Shown piece after piece: positions 1-10,320 of a DNA stretch of 64,000 nucleotides. The stretch is taken from contig JAJVDF010000296.1 of the NCBI GenBank assembly GCA_022410635.1, forward strand, positions 1,134,046 to 1,198,045. The letters are read 5' to 3'. The notes beneath the pieces are model-generated. The model was not told the origin of the DNA and searched no databases. It saw only the letters and a list, made by a program, of their open reading frames with translations. The position numbers and the translations under genes were made by a program. Position 1 is the first letter of the stretch. Every line of letters starts with the position of its first letter. The stretch comes from Tretioscincus oriximinensis (Eukaryota; Chordata; Lepidosauria; Squamata; Gymnophthalmidae).

Positions 1-71
1 TAATAATAAGAAATATAATTTTTCTCACACATGACAGTTCAGTCTTTAGAAATAGGATTCAATAAAAATGT

Positions 72-281
72 TTACCAACCTGAAGATCCTGCCTGTTCAG
101 AAGTGTTTCTTTGGTCATCTTCATCACCGCACTTCTCATGATGTTGCCTCATTNGCGCCACCAGGCCTTGCATCTCTTTGTTGCATCGTTTGCATTTTGC
201 ACNCATGCCTGCCTTANCGATAGGNGAAGGAGCTTCATTAAAATATTCCCAAACTGGGTCTCTTTTACGGCCTGCTGCCAT
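72..281 (-). CDS. BED-type zinc-finger reading frame, hAT-transposase-like N-terminus
   Basis: A 69-residue open frame starts with MAAGRKRDP and contains an aromatic cluster (W11, Y13, F14) followed by C30-x2-C33 and then H47-x3-C51. That order matches a BED zinc finger, the DNA-binding domain at the N-terminus of hAT transposases and of host ZBED proteins derived from them. The catalytic RNase H-like region is absent, and the frame ends at a stop soon after a glutamine/serine-rich stretch. The minus strand reads CAG then GTTGGTAAAC near position 78, so the frame might be an exon with a weak splice donor. Four single-base Ns fall inside it. A dead hAT fragment is more likely than a functional gene, but a domesticated ZBED exon is not excluded. 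Confidence 0.6.
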   Translation of the reverse strand: MAAGRKRDPVWEYFNEAPXPIXKAGMXAKCKRCNKEMQGLVAXMRQHHEKCGDEDDQRNTSEQAGSSGW

Positions 282-837
282 TATAAGGAAAGAATGTAAT
301 AAACCTCAGATCGTACACACAAACAGATCCAGACTTGTCTGTCTGTGGCTATGCTGCAGTATTGTGCTCAAAGTTTNACTTTCATTTTCTTGTCTGCTTG
401 CCCTTCCTCCTCCTCACACTTAGATTCACATTCTTCTTGTGTTGGGCAGATCTATTCCACTCCAAACAATCAGAAACATATTNTCTAACTTCTTGGACTT
501 GGCACTGAAGGGGTTGATTCTGTATTCATAGGTTTGTAGAACAATAGGATTAAGGTCTTTTTCTCAACTCTGTTCATGTTGTAACATTTTTGCTGTGAAG
601 AAGAGGCTGGGACCTCTGCGGAGTCAAATTCAGTTTTGAGAACTGCGTAAGTAAAGCGAGCGTCTGTGATAATATAGGAGAGAAACTGCCCACTAATCCT
701 ACAGAAACCTCCGGAAGAGCATGGCATTGTGAATGTTACACATATACAGCCTTTATTCTACTGAGTTAAACAACTCAGCTTTATCTCATGATGGAAGAAC
801 CTTTGGATGGTAAAATACTTTCCTCAAAAAGCAGTTT
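282..837. other. No gene seen; unique-looking AT-rich sequence
   Basis: Only short chance reading frames occur here. Part of the stretch next to the BED frame may belong to the same hAT copy, but I could not find a terminal repeat. Confidence 0.4.
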
Positions 838-921
838 ATTGGGAAAAAAAACGATTTAAATAAAAAAAATCCGATTTTTTTGATTTTTTTTTTAAAAAAA
901 CATTGATTTTTATCCACCCTG
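838..921 (-). mobile_element. hAT-like element terminus (CAGGGTGGATAAAAATC type)
   Basis: Read on the minus strand the segment begins CAGGGTGGATAAAAATCAA and runs into alternating A and T tracts with TTTAAATCG-like motifs. I recognise this as a common reptile and turtle repeat end, and CAG is the usual hAT start. The opposite terminus and a target duplication were not identified, so this is a fragment. The A/T tracts could also be read as simple low-complexity DNA. Confidence 0.45.
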
Positions 922-1091
922 CATTATACCAAAATAGCAGTACTTATAACAGTAAAATTTCAGTATGGTCCTCATACTGAGGTGAATGATAACAAATTCA
1001 TTTCATTNAGAAGCAGAAGAATGAGCTGCAAGTAAAGGATAGATGAAAGATGGAAGTTACATGTATTTGATTGAGAAGAGGTGCTCTTGAG

Positions 1092-1156
1092 TATTCGAGC
1101 AACCTGAGACCTTCGGGTATGGGGCAGGGTATAAGTATAAATAAATAAATAAATAA
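1092..1156 (+). repeat. SINE-type 3' tail ending in (TAAA)n
   Basis: The sequence GAGACCTTCGGGTATGGGGC is followed by AGGGTATAAGTA and about five AAAT units. This resembles the shared LINE-derived 3' end of squamate SINEs (…CCTTCGGG…GGGTATAAAT) with its oligonucleotide tail. The tRNA-like head is missing or too diverged to see. Confidence 0.5.
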
Positions 1157-2444
1157 GATCCAGCTATCCTTGAGGCACAAAATCCTTTCTTGGATTTTGT
1201 TGCTTCTTTGCCCACTGTTGTATACAATTAGGATTTCATATGTCACAGATTTCATGGACAATTTATGATTTTACAGTGTCATCTTGTACAAAAAGATTTT
1301 AAAAATCCATTATTTGGAGGGTTGAGGAGTATGGGATAAGGTTGGGCCTGGGATCCTAGGGACCAATTAATGGCAGAGTTTGGGTGGGACTGTAAATTTT
1401 GGTTTTGGAGTCTTGATTTTGGACTTTTGAATTATGGCAATCCTTTATATAGTGGTAGATGGGGAGAATTACCTGGTGAATTCTAGTCAAGTTAAATACC
1501 AAAGATGACCAACTTCTAATGTCCCTTCCAGTCCAGTGATTAATCAACAACATGTCAGGGTTCCAATCTGAAATACATGCAGAGACAGCTTAGCTACACT
1601 AGAAAACATTTACTAACAAGAGATCTCAAATATTACAATTCTGTCCCTCCGTCTTTTCCACCTGATTCCCACAATCTAAACCAAATTTATATCACAATGA
1701 ACTCAAATGTCCATAACACACTGCTATCAGCATATATGGAATTCAACAAGAAGAGGGGGAAAGGCAGTATTTGTAACGAAAGCTATATTGAGACAAGCTC
1801 ATATTGTATACAATCAAAAACCTCATAGCTGTGGAACATTTGTTTTATATTGATAAGATTTTTTTCAAAGCCAGAAGCGAGGCCAGGGTGCAGCCAGGGC
1901 CTATGCAGTGGAACCAGGGTTTTCTACTATTGAAAAGGCTTTTCTACCCTCATTTTTTTGCATCCTTGCACATTTCATGATTTTGGATCACATATATTGG
2001 AGTTAAGACTGACACTATTTCAGATCCGACACCCTTAAAATCTGAGACTGATAGTATACTCCGTAATTAGTATGGGGATTGTATTAGGTTAAAACTGCCT
2101 CACCATCAAAAAGCCTTCATGTCTTCCACTGCTTTCAAGAAGACAGGAGACAGTAGGAAGATGCCAGCCAGAGACAATAGAAGAACCAGGTGGTTGACAT
2201 GTGCAGTAATGAAGTTCATTTTCTCGTGATCTCACCAACACTACGCAGTTTGCTCAGGTAGTGGTGATGACTCAATCCTGCAATGGTTTCCACAGCGGAC
2301 CATAGTCACAAAGGAAGCAGCATACTTTGTAAAGAAAAAGGACCACTTTTTAAGAACTTTAATACAGAGATATGGGGAGCATGTGATTAAAAAGTAGGTG
2401 CAACCAGGGCATTAAAAATATCTTTAAAATATTATTATTGTGTC
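1157..2444. other. No gene seen; unique-looking AT-rich sequence
   Basis: An open frame at 1577-1828 (83 codons) has no recognisable domain and normal AT-rich composition; I regard it as chance. Confidence 0.4.
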
Positions 2445-3077
2445 ACAAAGGCCACAATGTGCCTTTTTATAAATCTGTGGTGAGGCCACATTTGGAATAC
2501 TGTGTTCTGGTCACCACATCTCAAGAGGGATATTGTGGAACTAGAGAAGGTGAAGAAAAGGGCAACAGGAATGATCAAGGGTCTGGAGCACCTCCCTTAT
2601 GAACTCAGGCTGCAACATCTGGGCCTCTTCAGCCTTGAAAGGCAATGTTTGAGAGGTGAGCTGATTGAAGTATACAAAATCATGCATGGGATGGATAGGG
2701 TGAAGAGAGAAAAGTGAGAACAGACAAAGGAAAGTGTTTTTCCCCCAGACGGTCATTGGCCTGTGGAATTTACTTCCTGAAGAGGAGGTGGTGGCAAACA
2801 GCTTGGATAGCTTAAGACAGGACTAGACAAGTTCATGGACACCATGGGGATAAATGAGTACTAGGATGACTGTCTGGATGTTGCCTCCGGGGTGGAGCAA
2901 CAAGCAGGACTCCTGAAATGCCATTTGCAGGGAGTCATGAACAACAGGTGCATATTTTGCTTTCCTCTGTTCAGACTGCCCAAGTGTATCTAGTGGGCTT
3001 CTGTATGAGACAGAAGGCTGGACTAGATGGCCTCTGGCCCAATCCAGTATGGCTCTTCTTATGTTCTTATGTTCTTA
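2445..3077 (+). mobile_element. CR1-clade LINE, 3' end fragment
   Basis: The copy begins inside the C-terminal part of the ORF2 protein and continues through the 3' UTR to a tail of TTCTTATG units at 3056-3077. The frame at 2502-2717 reads through FWSPHLKRDI, GLEHLPYE and LIEVYKIMHGMDRV, which are shared with the longer copy at 24.0-25.5 kb. Relative to the copies at 24.4 and 62.5 kb it lacks roughly 65-70 bp just after position 2713, where AGAAAAGTGAG sits at the junction; both deletion ends carry AGAAAA in the full sequence. It is 5'-truncated and cannot encode an active reverse transcriptase. Confidence 0.85.
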
Positions 3078-4108
3078 ATGCCATTTACAAAATGCACCTC
3101 GTCACTTGTCCTTTATGGTGGCTAATGGACATTTCCCTATGTAAATGCCATTCTATTACTGACAACAAATATGGTCAACAAGGAAGGATGCATCTATACA
3201 TTACTTAAATAATAATAATAAAAAAACTTTTTTATCAGATATTTCTTACACTAGCTCGAAATATGAACCTTTCCTACACAATGCATGATGTCAGCCTCCT
3301 TGGTTTTTTTAAAACCAGGTCATTCATAGAAAAACATGCAAGGTTTTCATGTAGGTTTATCCCTAAACATCTACCCAACAAATAAAAGGAAGAGGTAACA
3401 TAATTAACAGAAGAGACAGGCAGAAGTCCAAGTTGCAAAAATCTTATTTGCACACCAGGAAATGGTGCACTGCATAGGCATACCTAAAGACGATAGGTTG
3501 AGATTTTTGAAAGACTTTTCCTTCAAATGTTTTTGTACACATTCCATTAATCTTTCAGAGAGCTTATTTGATTTCCCTAAATACCAGCACAGCACTGCCA
3601 GTGGTTATGGATCGGCTTGTTCTTGGGAATCTCTGAAGCATGCTGGAATGTCTGGGCTCATTTGGACCAATTCTCTGTAGTTGGTAATATGATCTCTGGA
3701 GGCTCTGGGGGCTTAACAATAACAAAGAAATGCTTCAGTAAATACTTGATACTAAGCTGATGCTTTTAATGGTGGAGGTTTTTTAAAAATCACATTAAGT
3801 CCTTTGGCGTAAACGATGTACAAGTTTAGTATAGATTTTTAAACCCCATCAGTGTATGCACTATTATTTTGTGTGTGTGTGTGTACTTACTTACTTGTTC
3901 TGATTTTAAAACAAATCCATGAAGACTCAGTCACTAATAATGGCTGTACAGTTATGGGCAACCGGTTGGGGGAAATACTTTTAGCACATTTCTGCATTAT
4001 GATGTCTCATCAAAGAATATTTTCCTAAGTGGTTCGGGCCTTCTTTTATTTCTACTAGCCTTAGAGATGTCAGGCTTGTAGCACATCAGCACACCTTTCA
4101 GCTGCAGA
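3078..4108. other. No gene seen; includes a short (GT)7-(ACTT)3 microsatellite
   Basis: Simple repeats lie at about 3208-3222 (TAA units) and 3871-3896 (GT units running into ACTT units). Otherwise the sequence looks unique and shows no coding signal. Confidence 0.45.
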
Positions 4109-4575
4109 TGCATTGCCCCTTAACGTGTGCATGACTACAAAGCCAAAGTCCACCGTTCTGACAGTGTTATCATAAAACGGACTCAGATGTGCTGCAGCAT
4201 CACTCTAAACGCACAACACGGGTTTCTGCTTCACAGTTCATGGTGAAATTGTGTCGTCACTGCTGCTTTTTGTAATTCGCGCCACTTGTACACTGACAAC
4301 AGAGATCAGACAACAAAAAGCAAGCAAGAGAGAGAGAGAGGGCTGGGGGCTCTTTGGTTTGGCTTTCCCCCCAGGCATGGCAGCCTCCCTCCCTCCTCTG
4401 GAAAAACAGTTTTTTCCAGCCACTGCAGCCCTATGAAAGAGATTCATTGAGCTCACAGCAATTGGGACATTAACGTGGAATGCTCAGAGAATGATCAGTT
4501 AAAATTAAGCCCTCACTTCGCTTTCATGTTGGAAGGATAAAATCATTTTCCATTCCCTTTTGAAGTTCTAATGAA
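4109..4575 (+). repeat. Interspersed repeat R1, copy 1
   Basis: This stretch and 60629-61160 share a series of collinear blocks: TGCATTGCCCCTTAA at the start, AGTTCATGG about 100-125 bp later, a GTCRCTGCTGCT motif, a TTGTACWCTGAC motif, a TTAAYGTGGARTG motif and finally TTTTCCATT. Spacing differs between copies, so indels have accumulated. It is therefore a dispersed repeat rather than host sequence. I do not recognise the family; no clear terminal inverted repeat or coding remnant is visible. Confidence 0.55.
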
Positions 4576-5418
4576 AATGCAGCCTTTCTCCTGTGGCACC
4601 TCTGGAACAGTCTCCCAGAACAGGTGTGTAAGGCACCAGCGCATAGGGTTCCCACATAAAAAACAGGATAAACACCTTTAATGGGTGTGAAAAAGTGATT
4701 TTCCCTTCAGATGCAGCAGGTATTTGAAGCTGCACCTAGCGAAAAATGCCCTTTCTTAAATCCATTAAAGAAAAGCTCTATCACNGTTTTTATGTGAAAA
4801 CCATAGCTGCATTATATAGTTTTTTAGTTCCTGTCTTCACTATTCAATAGTTAACTTCCTTGTAGTCATGCCAAAATAGAAGGCGGCTGTATTTTAACTG
4901 CGTTCTAATTTGTATCTTTTTACCATTTTAAACCTTCCCTTTCTCCCCAGTACCCTTGGATGAAGATCAGGATATAAATTCTACAATTAATGAAACATTG
5001 GAACGGAAAAACTCAAATCTAAAAAATAGGATGGAAACTACATTTTTTCCATCTTTGCTACATTGAAGTTTCAGCATTTTTACTAAGAGGACCCTCTCAA
5101 AATAAAAAAAAAACCCAAACCCTGGTGTGGGCTCTAATTTCTGATGAAAATCAGCATGCTTGACTTTTTTAGCCAAGCAAGCAAAGGGAGATGTGTAAAG
5201 GGGGACAAACAAAAACTGGATGATGAGATTAAATTTAGCTTTACACCTAATGTATAGTAGTGGGGGCACCATCCACGTGAAGGATGGGAAGAGTGCAAAT
5301 TGGTCCCTCCTGCTCTCTATTGTGTTCATCCTGCTATAAAGCCCTTGATTATGTCTTTTAGAATCCTGTGAGAGGAAAAAAACACCCTACAGGAGTGGGT
5401 TTTTCACCAACTCTCGAC
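4576..5418. other. No gene seen; one strong splice-acceptor-like tract
   Basis: Around 4935-4951 a pyrimidine tract ends in CCCCAG, followed by a frame open for about 37 codons and then a stop, with AATAAA near 5101. I do not call an exon because the peptide is not recognisable. The 120-codon frame at 4967-5329 on the other strand is AT-rich and has no domain. Confidence 0.35.
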
Positions 5419-5520
5419 CAGGGGTGTTGCTACCATAAGGCAAGCAGGGGCCCAGTCGTTAAAAGGGCCCCCGCAGCCCCAACCATTTTTTAAAAAAATC
5501 AGGCTTTATTTCAAACCCGA
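5419..5520 (+). mobile_element. hAT-like element terminus (CAGGGGTGTTGCTACC)
   Basis: CAGGGGTGTTGCTACCATA followed by GGGGCCC blocks resembles the CAGGGGCGTAGCTA terminus of a widespread vertebrate hAT family. Only this end is visible; the internal boundary is arbitrary, and the sequence to about 5700 may belong to the same copy. Confidence 0.4.
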
Positions 5521-5710
5521 ACCCTCCATCTGCCTCCCATCTGATGTTGCTGAAGGTGGCAAAACCAGGAGGCTGCTACTGCCGGAACCCAGGACAGTAG
5601 TGTCTGGAGATCCTGCACAATGCCCCCCCCTCCTCCTCCCCTGAGCTACATCATGGCCTCCACTTTTCAGGCTGGAGCCTGAGGANGAGGTCACAGGCAA
5701 GGTAGGTTTC

Positions 5711-5745
5711 AGTCCCTGTCCACACAGAGTCTTATTCTGGGTAAC
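5711..5745 (+). repeat. Family B-like MITE end
   Basis: AGTCCCTGTCCACACAGAG followed by TCTTATTCTGGGTAAC matches the terminus of the family B MITEs, most closely the fragment at 52891-52923 on the minus strand. No partner terminus was found nearby, so it is a solo end. Confidence 0.5.
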
Positions 5746-6084
5746 AACTTAGGATGAAATTGGCTACGTTCACACTGCTATTTTATGCCTCAGTTGTAGT
5801 GACATTATGAAGGTTGTGTCACACGTGTTAAGCGTGTATCAGCAATACTTCCGCAATAAACACCACTTATTCCACAATAAACTATTGCTGGGATAATCAG
5901 GAATAATTGCGGAGAACATCAGAAATCTTGCAGCCAACCTCCATCATCTCGTAGTCAATCCCCTTCATCTCCCATGTGAACAAAAATAGTGTGAGAGACA
6001 GGAGGGGAAAGATGACAAGAGGAAGCACCGCCTCCTTGCTTCGGTGGGAAAATCTGCCCGCCTTTTCGCTGAGGCAGCCTTCTG

Positions 6085-6450
6085 TCTGTTTTTGGAGGGT
6101 TCCTGCCTGAAAATCAGGTTAGAGAAAGGAAGGGGAACATGGACAGATGTCCTGTGACACACACACCCCGCGCTTCCTCCTCAGCAGCCCCCCAAAGCAG
6201 GAAACCTCCAAAATCACANGGAGGAGTGGCTAGCTCTGTCCATACGGAGCCTAGACTGGACAGGAAAAACCAAACAACTGCGTTCTGCCTAGGCTTCGTA
6301 TGGATGGGTCCGGCAGACCTCCGTGTGCTTTTGGAGGTTTCCTGCTTTGGGGGCTGCTGAGGAGGAGGTGGGGAGGTTGTCAGGACATCTGTCCATGTTC
6401 CCCTTCCTTTCTCAGACCTGATCTCCAGGCAGGAACCCTCCAAAAGCAGA
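6085..6450. repeat. Large imperfect inverted repeat (arms about 165-170 bp)
   Basis: The arm 6085-6255 is the reverse complement of 6288-6450 with scattered mismatches and small indels, leaving a loop of about 32 bp. Good anchors are GGAACATGGACAGATGTCCT on the left against AGGACATCTGTCCATGTTCC on the right, and GGAGGGTTCCTGCCTG against CAGGCAGGAACCCTCC. It could form a long hairpin in DNA or RNA. Overlapping open frames on both strands are by-products of the symmetry. Confidence 0.85.
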
Positions 6451-6478
6451 TGGGGAGCTGGCTGGACAGGAAAAAGCT

Positions 6479-6616
6479 TCTAGTGACACACAGCCAGCTC
6501 TGCCGCATTGCTTTGGCTGTGCCCTCCTTCCAGCCAGCCCTCCGACCGGCTCTGTTGGGCTGGCTGGAAGGAGGGCACAGCCGAAGCAATGCGGCAGAGC
6601 CCTCTGTGTGTCACGA
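6479..6616. repeat. Second inverted repeat (arms about 60 bp)
   Basis: The arms 6479-6540 and 6557-6616 pair almost perfectly across GGCTGTGCCCTCCTTCCAGC and GCTGGCTGGAAGGAGGGCAC, with a 16 bp loop. It lies 28 bp beyond the larger inverted repeat. A CTGGACAGGAAAAA direct repeat occurs at 6255 and 6461, suggesting internal duplication created the compound structure. Confidence 0.85.
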
Positions 6617-6743
6617 GAATTCAAGTATACGTGTGAACAGGACACGCCATTGTATATTCTGGAATATAGCTTCGTGGTGTGAACGCTTTGCTATATTCAG
6701 GAATATAATTTTATTCCGGTTTTTAGCTCGTCATGTGTATGCC

Positions 6744-7261
6744 ATCCTTCTTTACTTTTTCCATTTCCCCCATTATTTTTCCCCATTCCTGAATCTGGGT
6801 TTAAATTGTGCTTTTTAAAAATGCTTTTTGCTGAGTAAGTATCTTTTATATTAAAATGTATCACTCCTAATGTGGTTGAAGCTAGAATTTATTTTTTCTA
6901 TGGTTAAAGAAGAAAAAGATTTCAAAAAGAAGGAAACAGGTAAATATATCAATTAGCGAGGATGATGCCTGTCCAGCTGTGTCATGCTTTTCCTGGTAAA
7001 ATTATTTTTTCTTCCACTACTAATGCTATTTCTGCTGCCCTGACTCCATCACAGCTAGTCCTGGGCACAATAATGCGTTCTAATCAAATTTGCACTGAGT
7101 GACCCATCCACAGGAAACATTTTTGCTATTACAGGAAGTTGGCTCCGGGACTCATCTATAATCAGATTACCTCTTAAATGCCATATTTTTAGTTTGAAAA
7201 TGCTTAAATGTTGCAGTCTGATTTCATAAGGGAAATGTTGCAGTTTGATTTCAGAAAGGGC
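6744..7261. other. No gene seen; unique-looking AT-rich sequence
   Basis: No reading frame with a domain and no terminal repeat was seen. Confidence 0.4.
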
Positions 7262-7680
7262 AGCCTAGAGGTCATTTCTGGCCTCTGCTTCCAGGAGTGG
7301 CACCCAGGATGACACCACTTCTGGTCCCCACCCCGGAATTGATGTTGCAAAATAATGTCACTTCCTGTCCCACCACAGAAGTGATGTCACTGGATTTAAA
7401 CTTTGTTTGTTAAAACATCTTGTTTTACGGTTTCAAATTGAGTTTCTATGGGCTTTTCCACATCCTCGTATGAAGTACAAACTCTTACATAGGAATGTAA
7501 GAGGGAATAGCTGGGGCTATAAGTGTCATCATTGTGATGTCACTTCCTGCCCCTGCTTCCAGGGGATGATGCCCTGGAAGTGACATCACCTCCGGTCCCA
7601 CCCAGGAAATGATATAACTTCCTGTCCTACCTAATATGTGACATCACTTTCTGTCCTGCCCAGGAAGTTATGTCATGGGA
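7262..7680 (+). repeat. Degenerate array of TGACATCAC / TGATGTCAC units
   Basis: GGAAGTGACATCACTTCC-like motifs recur, interleaved with CTGCCCAGG and TCCCACC. Near the right end the copies are regularly spaced: TGACATCAC at 7581, TGATATAAC at 7610, TGACATCAC at 7639 and a TATGTCATG variant near 7669, a 29 bp period. An earlier, less regular group lies at 7300-7395. The middle (about 7400-7530) is not repetitive. This looks like an old minisatellite or tandemly expanded transposon sequence. The core resembles a CREB/ATF half-palindrome, but binding is unproven. Confidence 0.6.
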
Positions 7681-7744
7681 ATTCTCATGTACTGTGTGAG
7701 AGAGGTGGTTAAGGCCCATAAAGTGCCCAAACTTTGCTTGTGTT

Positions 7745-7880
7745 CCCCAGGACTGAAGAGAGGCTGCGAGAACTCCAAAGAGCTGTGATTAGCCAACTGG
7801 GTTCATGGAGGAGTCCACAACCAAACCAGGATACTTCCACTCCAAAGTCTGACAATCTAACCACAAGACCAGACTGGCTT
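7745..7880 (-). mobile_element. tRNA-derived SINE, Sauria-SINE type, 5' half
   Basis: On the minus strand the segment reads AGCCAGTCTGGTCTTGTGGTTAG (positions approx. 7878 down), an RNA polymerase III A-box-like head, then GGACTCCTCCATGAACCCAG and an AGTTGGCTAATCACAGCTCT region that correspond to the body of the SINE at 34318-34520. The 3' LINE-derived tail is missing. The B-box region is diverged. Confidence 0.7.
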
Positions 7881-9180
7881 ATGAAGCTTTCTATTCTGTA
7901 CAATCCTTGTTTCTTTTCACACACACACCCCTTCTACAAGGAACAGAATCCTGGGCAGGAAATGTTCGGACAAAAATCTGCTAATCTTTACTACATAGAC
8001 ATTTTTAAAGACTGACATTAAAACTGCATATTAAAGATGACATACCATTCTTGTTTGTACAAACAGGATTAAATGTGAAATGTGATGATCACCTATGGTT
8101 GTTCATTGTTCTCCAAAAATTATGTTGTTGTTTTACTGCTGTCCAAATTTACAGGTACAGAGAAACAAAAATGGTTGCATCTGGTTGGAACAATCCTATA
8201 TCTGATGATTTCTTGACTCCCAGGCAATGTACAAATGCCAAAAAATATAAATCTGCTGGACCTCCCAAGAACACTTGAGTGCTTTTGTTTTCTGGGCTTT
8301 CTCTCCTTCTGTCTCCCTAAGAACATAAAGGGTGAGAAGGATAAGATCACTGATTATCTGAAAGGGCGCTCCTAATTCAATTGCATTAAAAGAATACACT
8401 ACTTCCAAGGACCCTAAGCTCTCCTTGGGGCTTTTTATTACTTCTTTTTCCAAGTAATAGAGAAAAGTAGGTCCTTAGACTTTTTGATAAAATTCAGATA
8501 ATCTGGCATAGGATTTAGAAAAGAAAAAATATTTTTATTTTATTTATTTATTTTCATCAAGAGCAACTCATGCCAATAAAAAGACAAAATCTAGTCAATA
8601 TTCCTAAATTCATTTAAATTTAACTCTTAGTCAATTGTTAAAAAGCAATACTTTCAGGACAGAAAATTAGGAAACATATATAGCGAGAAATTTTCTATTT
8701 GCTGTAAACGTTGCTTATTTCAATATACTTGGATATTCCAGAATAATGCAATGTCTAATTTGCTTTACTCTGGAATATCAAGTGGAAAATAAGTGATTAT
8801 CATTGCTATTTTTTTAATTACTTGTCTGTCCATAAAGGGAACTTTTTTTGATCCTTAGCTTTTAATAATATTTACTTATAATAATGCAACTTCTACAACA
8901 TAACATAAATAATCAATGGAAACTGATCATAAAATTGATGCTGCATATAAATGATGCTCCAGTTCTTAATCACATGAGTTCAAAAGGTTTAAATACATTC
9001 TGAAAGCAGAGCAATTCCTGTACAACCAAAGTTCCAAAAGAAGATTGTTTCATGAACCGGAATAGTGGTGGTGTCGGTGGTGGTAAATTGTGAAAGAACT
9101 CACAGCATTGGGTGGCTGTGTAGGTTTGTGTGAATGTTTTTGATTGATGTTCACAAAAACAAACTCTAAATGTCAAATTC
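7881..9180. other. No gene seen; AT-rich, with a (TTTA)n tract at 8530-8554
   Basis: Reading frames of 60-90 codons on both strands (8051-8453) overlap one another and carry no domain. Sequence looks unique. Confidence 0.4.
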
Positions 9181-9305
9181 AGAGAAATAGCAGTGTTAGT
9201 CTAGTAGAAAGTCCAGCAAAGGGGCTAGTAGCACTTAGAGACTAACAGTAGAAAACTAGGTGGCATAAGCTTTCGTAGTCTCTAAGTGCTACTAGCCCTT
9301 TTGCC
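9181..9305 (+). repeat. AGAAATAGC...TTAGTCT retroposon, folded back on itself
   Basis: The left part (GAAATAGCAGTGTTAGTCT, AAAGTCCAGCAAAGG, AGCTTTCGTAG) matches the 127 bp insertion at 44213-44339, read in the opposite orientation there. Instead of continuing with the expected CTTCTTCAGATGC end, the sequence after 9276 is the reverse complement of its own 9216-9243 segment, giving 28 bp arms (9216-9243 and 9277-9304). Either a second inverted copy inserted here or the copy was formed by template switching. Confidence 0.65.
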
Positions 9306-10320
9306 AGAAACTCTAAAAGGTTAGAGCTGTAGCCCCTGATTAAAGCAGTTTTTATGGGCCAGTCTGGTAAAATCCCATCCCTACTGTGGAAAACTGCATC
9401 TACATGGGATATGCCATTGGAGAAAGCTGTCCTGTTAAGAAAATATCACCAATGCTCACAACATTGAAGTGTTTCCCAGTGGCAGATTGATCAAGATGGT
9501 CTTGTGGAGATGGATGTGACTCTGCAGTGACCTACTTCTGGGTGTCTGACAATAATAATCCTGAACAACCATTTTGAAGGCTAGGAACTTTTGTTCTGTA
9601 CAGGCCTGGTTACTGCAATGCAGGCAGCCCTTGGCCTTTGCCTGGACACTCAACCCATCTGGACCCAAATAACTCTGTCTACCCAGAATCAGTCCAGTGC
9701 TAGAGGATAATATGCAGTATGCAGATTCCGCCTAGGTATCTGAAAGACAAATTCTTTTGTCCTCATTTGGCACCCCAAATCATGCCAACCTCTGACAAAG
9801 GGAGTTTGAAATATTTCCAAGTCATTTTGTCAGAAGGTTTCAATTTTATTTGGACGTGTGCTGTGACTAGAGGAGAATTTTCCGAATGAATAGCATGAAT
9901 AATCTTTAAATCTTTTATTTAGTGTCTTTTTAATTCATTGGCAGAATACAACATTTTTTTGCAAAAGTAAAAAAGAAAACTGAGCAGCAACAAACTCTTT
10001 TTATGAAAATGAAAACAAGACGTGCTCAATATTGTATTAAAATTCTGTTACCTATTTGAGGGCTGTGTCTGAAGGGGAAAGAACTCCTGAGAATTTGTTT
10101 CTCTTATTTTTGTTTGTGGTATTAGGACTTTGCAATGAACAAATTAAATAAAAGATTACATGAGAAATATGTGGCAAAGCTCAGAATTACACTTAAAAGG
10201 ACATGTTTTGCATTAACCTATTTTTCCATTATCTGTGGAATATTCAAAGGATGATTCTCCCTCCCCCGGGGCCCCCAGATTTTAAATAGTATAATTCTAC
10301 CTTCAAGAAATTGGTCTTAC
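9306..10320. other. No gene seen; intron-like sequence
   Basis: No repeat or domain recognised. Its right edge is the splice donor of the candidate exon on the minus strand (GT at 10320-10319). Confidence 0.35.

Larger units (their letters stand above)
5762..6743 (+). mobile_element. Long family A DNA element with two internal hairpins
   Basis: The left end (GGCTACGTTCACACTGCTAT) and the right end (TTTTTAGCTCGTCATGTGTA) align with the ends of the 0.4 kb family A MITEs at 49-57 kb. The motifs AATAAACTATTGCT and TTCTGGAATATAGC also occur in the shorter copies. This copy is about 980 bp because its middle (6085-6616) holds two inverted repeats. It has no open frame with a recognisable transposase, so it is non-autonomous. 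The 3 bp target duplication seen in other copies cannot be confirmed. It may be a composite of several elements rather than one unit. Confidence 0.55.

Noticed and set aside
4952..5068. Terminal exon after a strong pyrimidine-rich CCCCAG acceptor
   Set aside because: The open frame is unrecognised, AT-rich and without a donor; one strong acceptor-like tract per few kilobases is expected by chance.
4967..5329. 120-codon minus-strand frame
   Set aside because: Phe/Leu/Lys-rich from AT-rich DNA, no recognised domain or supporting splice signals.
6114..6818. Long overlapping frames of up to 172 codons on both strands
   Set aside because: They lie in the inverted-repeat and GC-rich part of a non-autonomous element and result from symmetry, not coding.
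7262..7680. CRISPR-like array
   Set aside because: Repeats are degenerate, near-palindromic with no unique spacers, in a vertebrate nuclear context.
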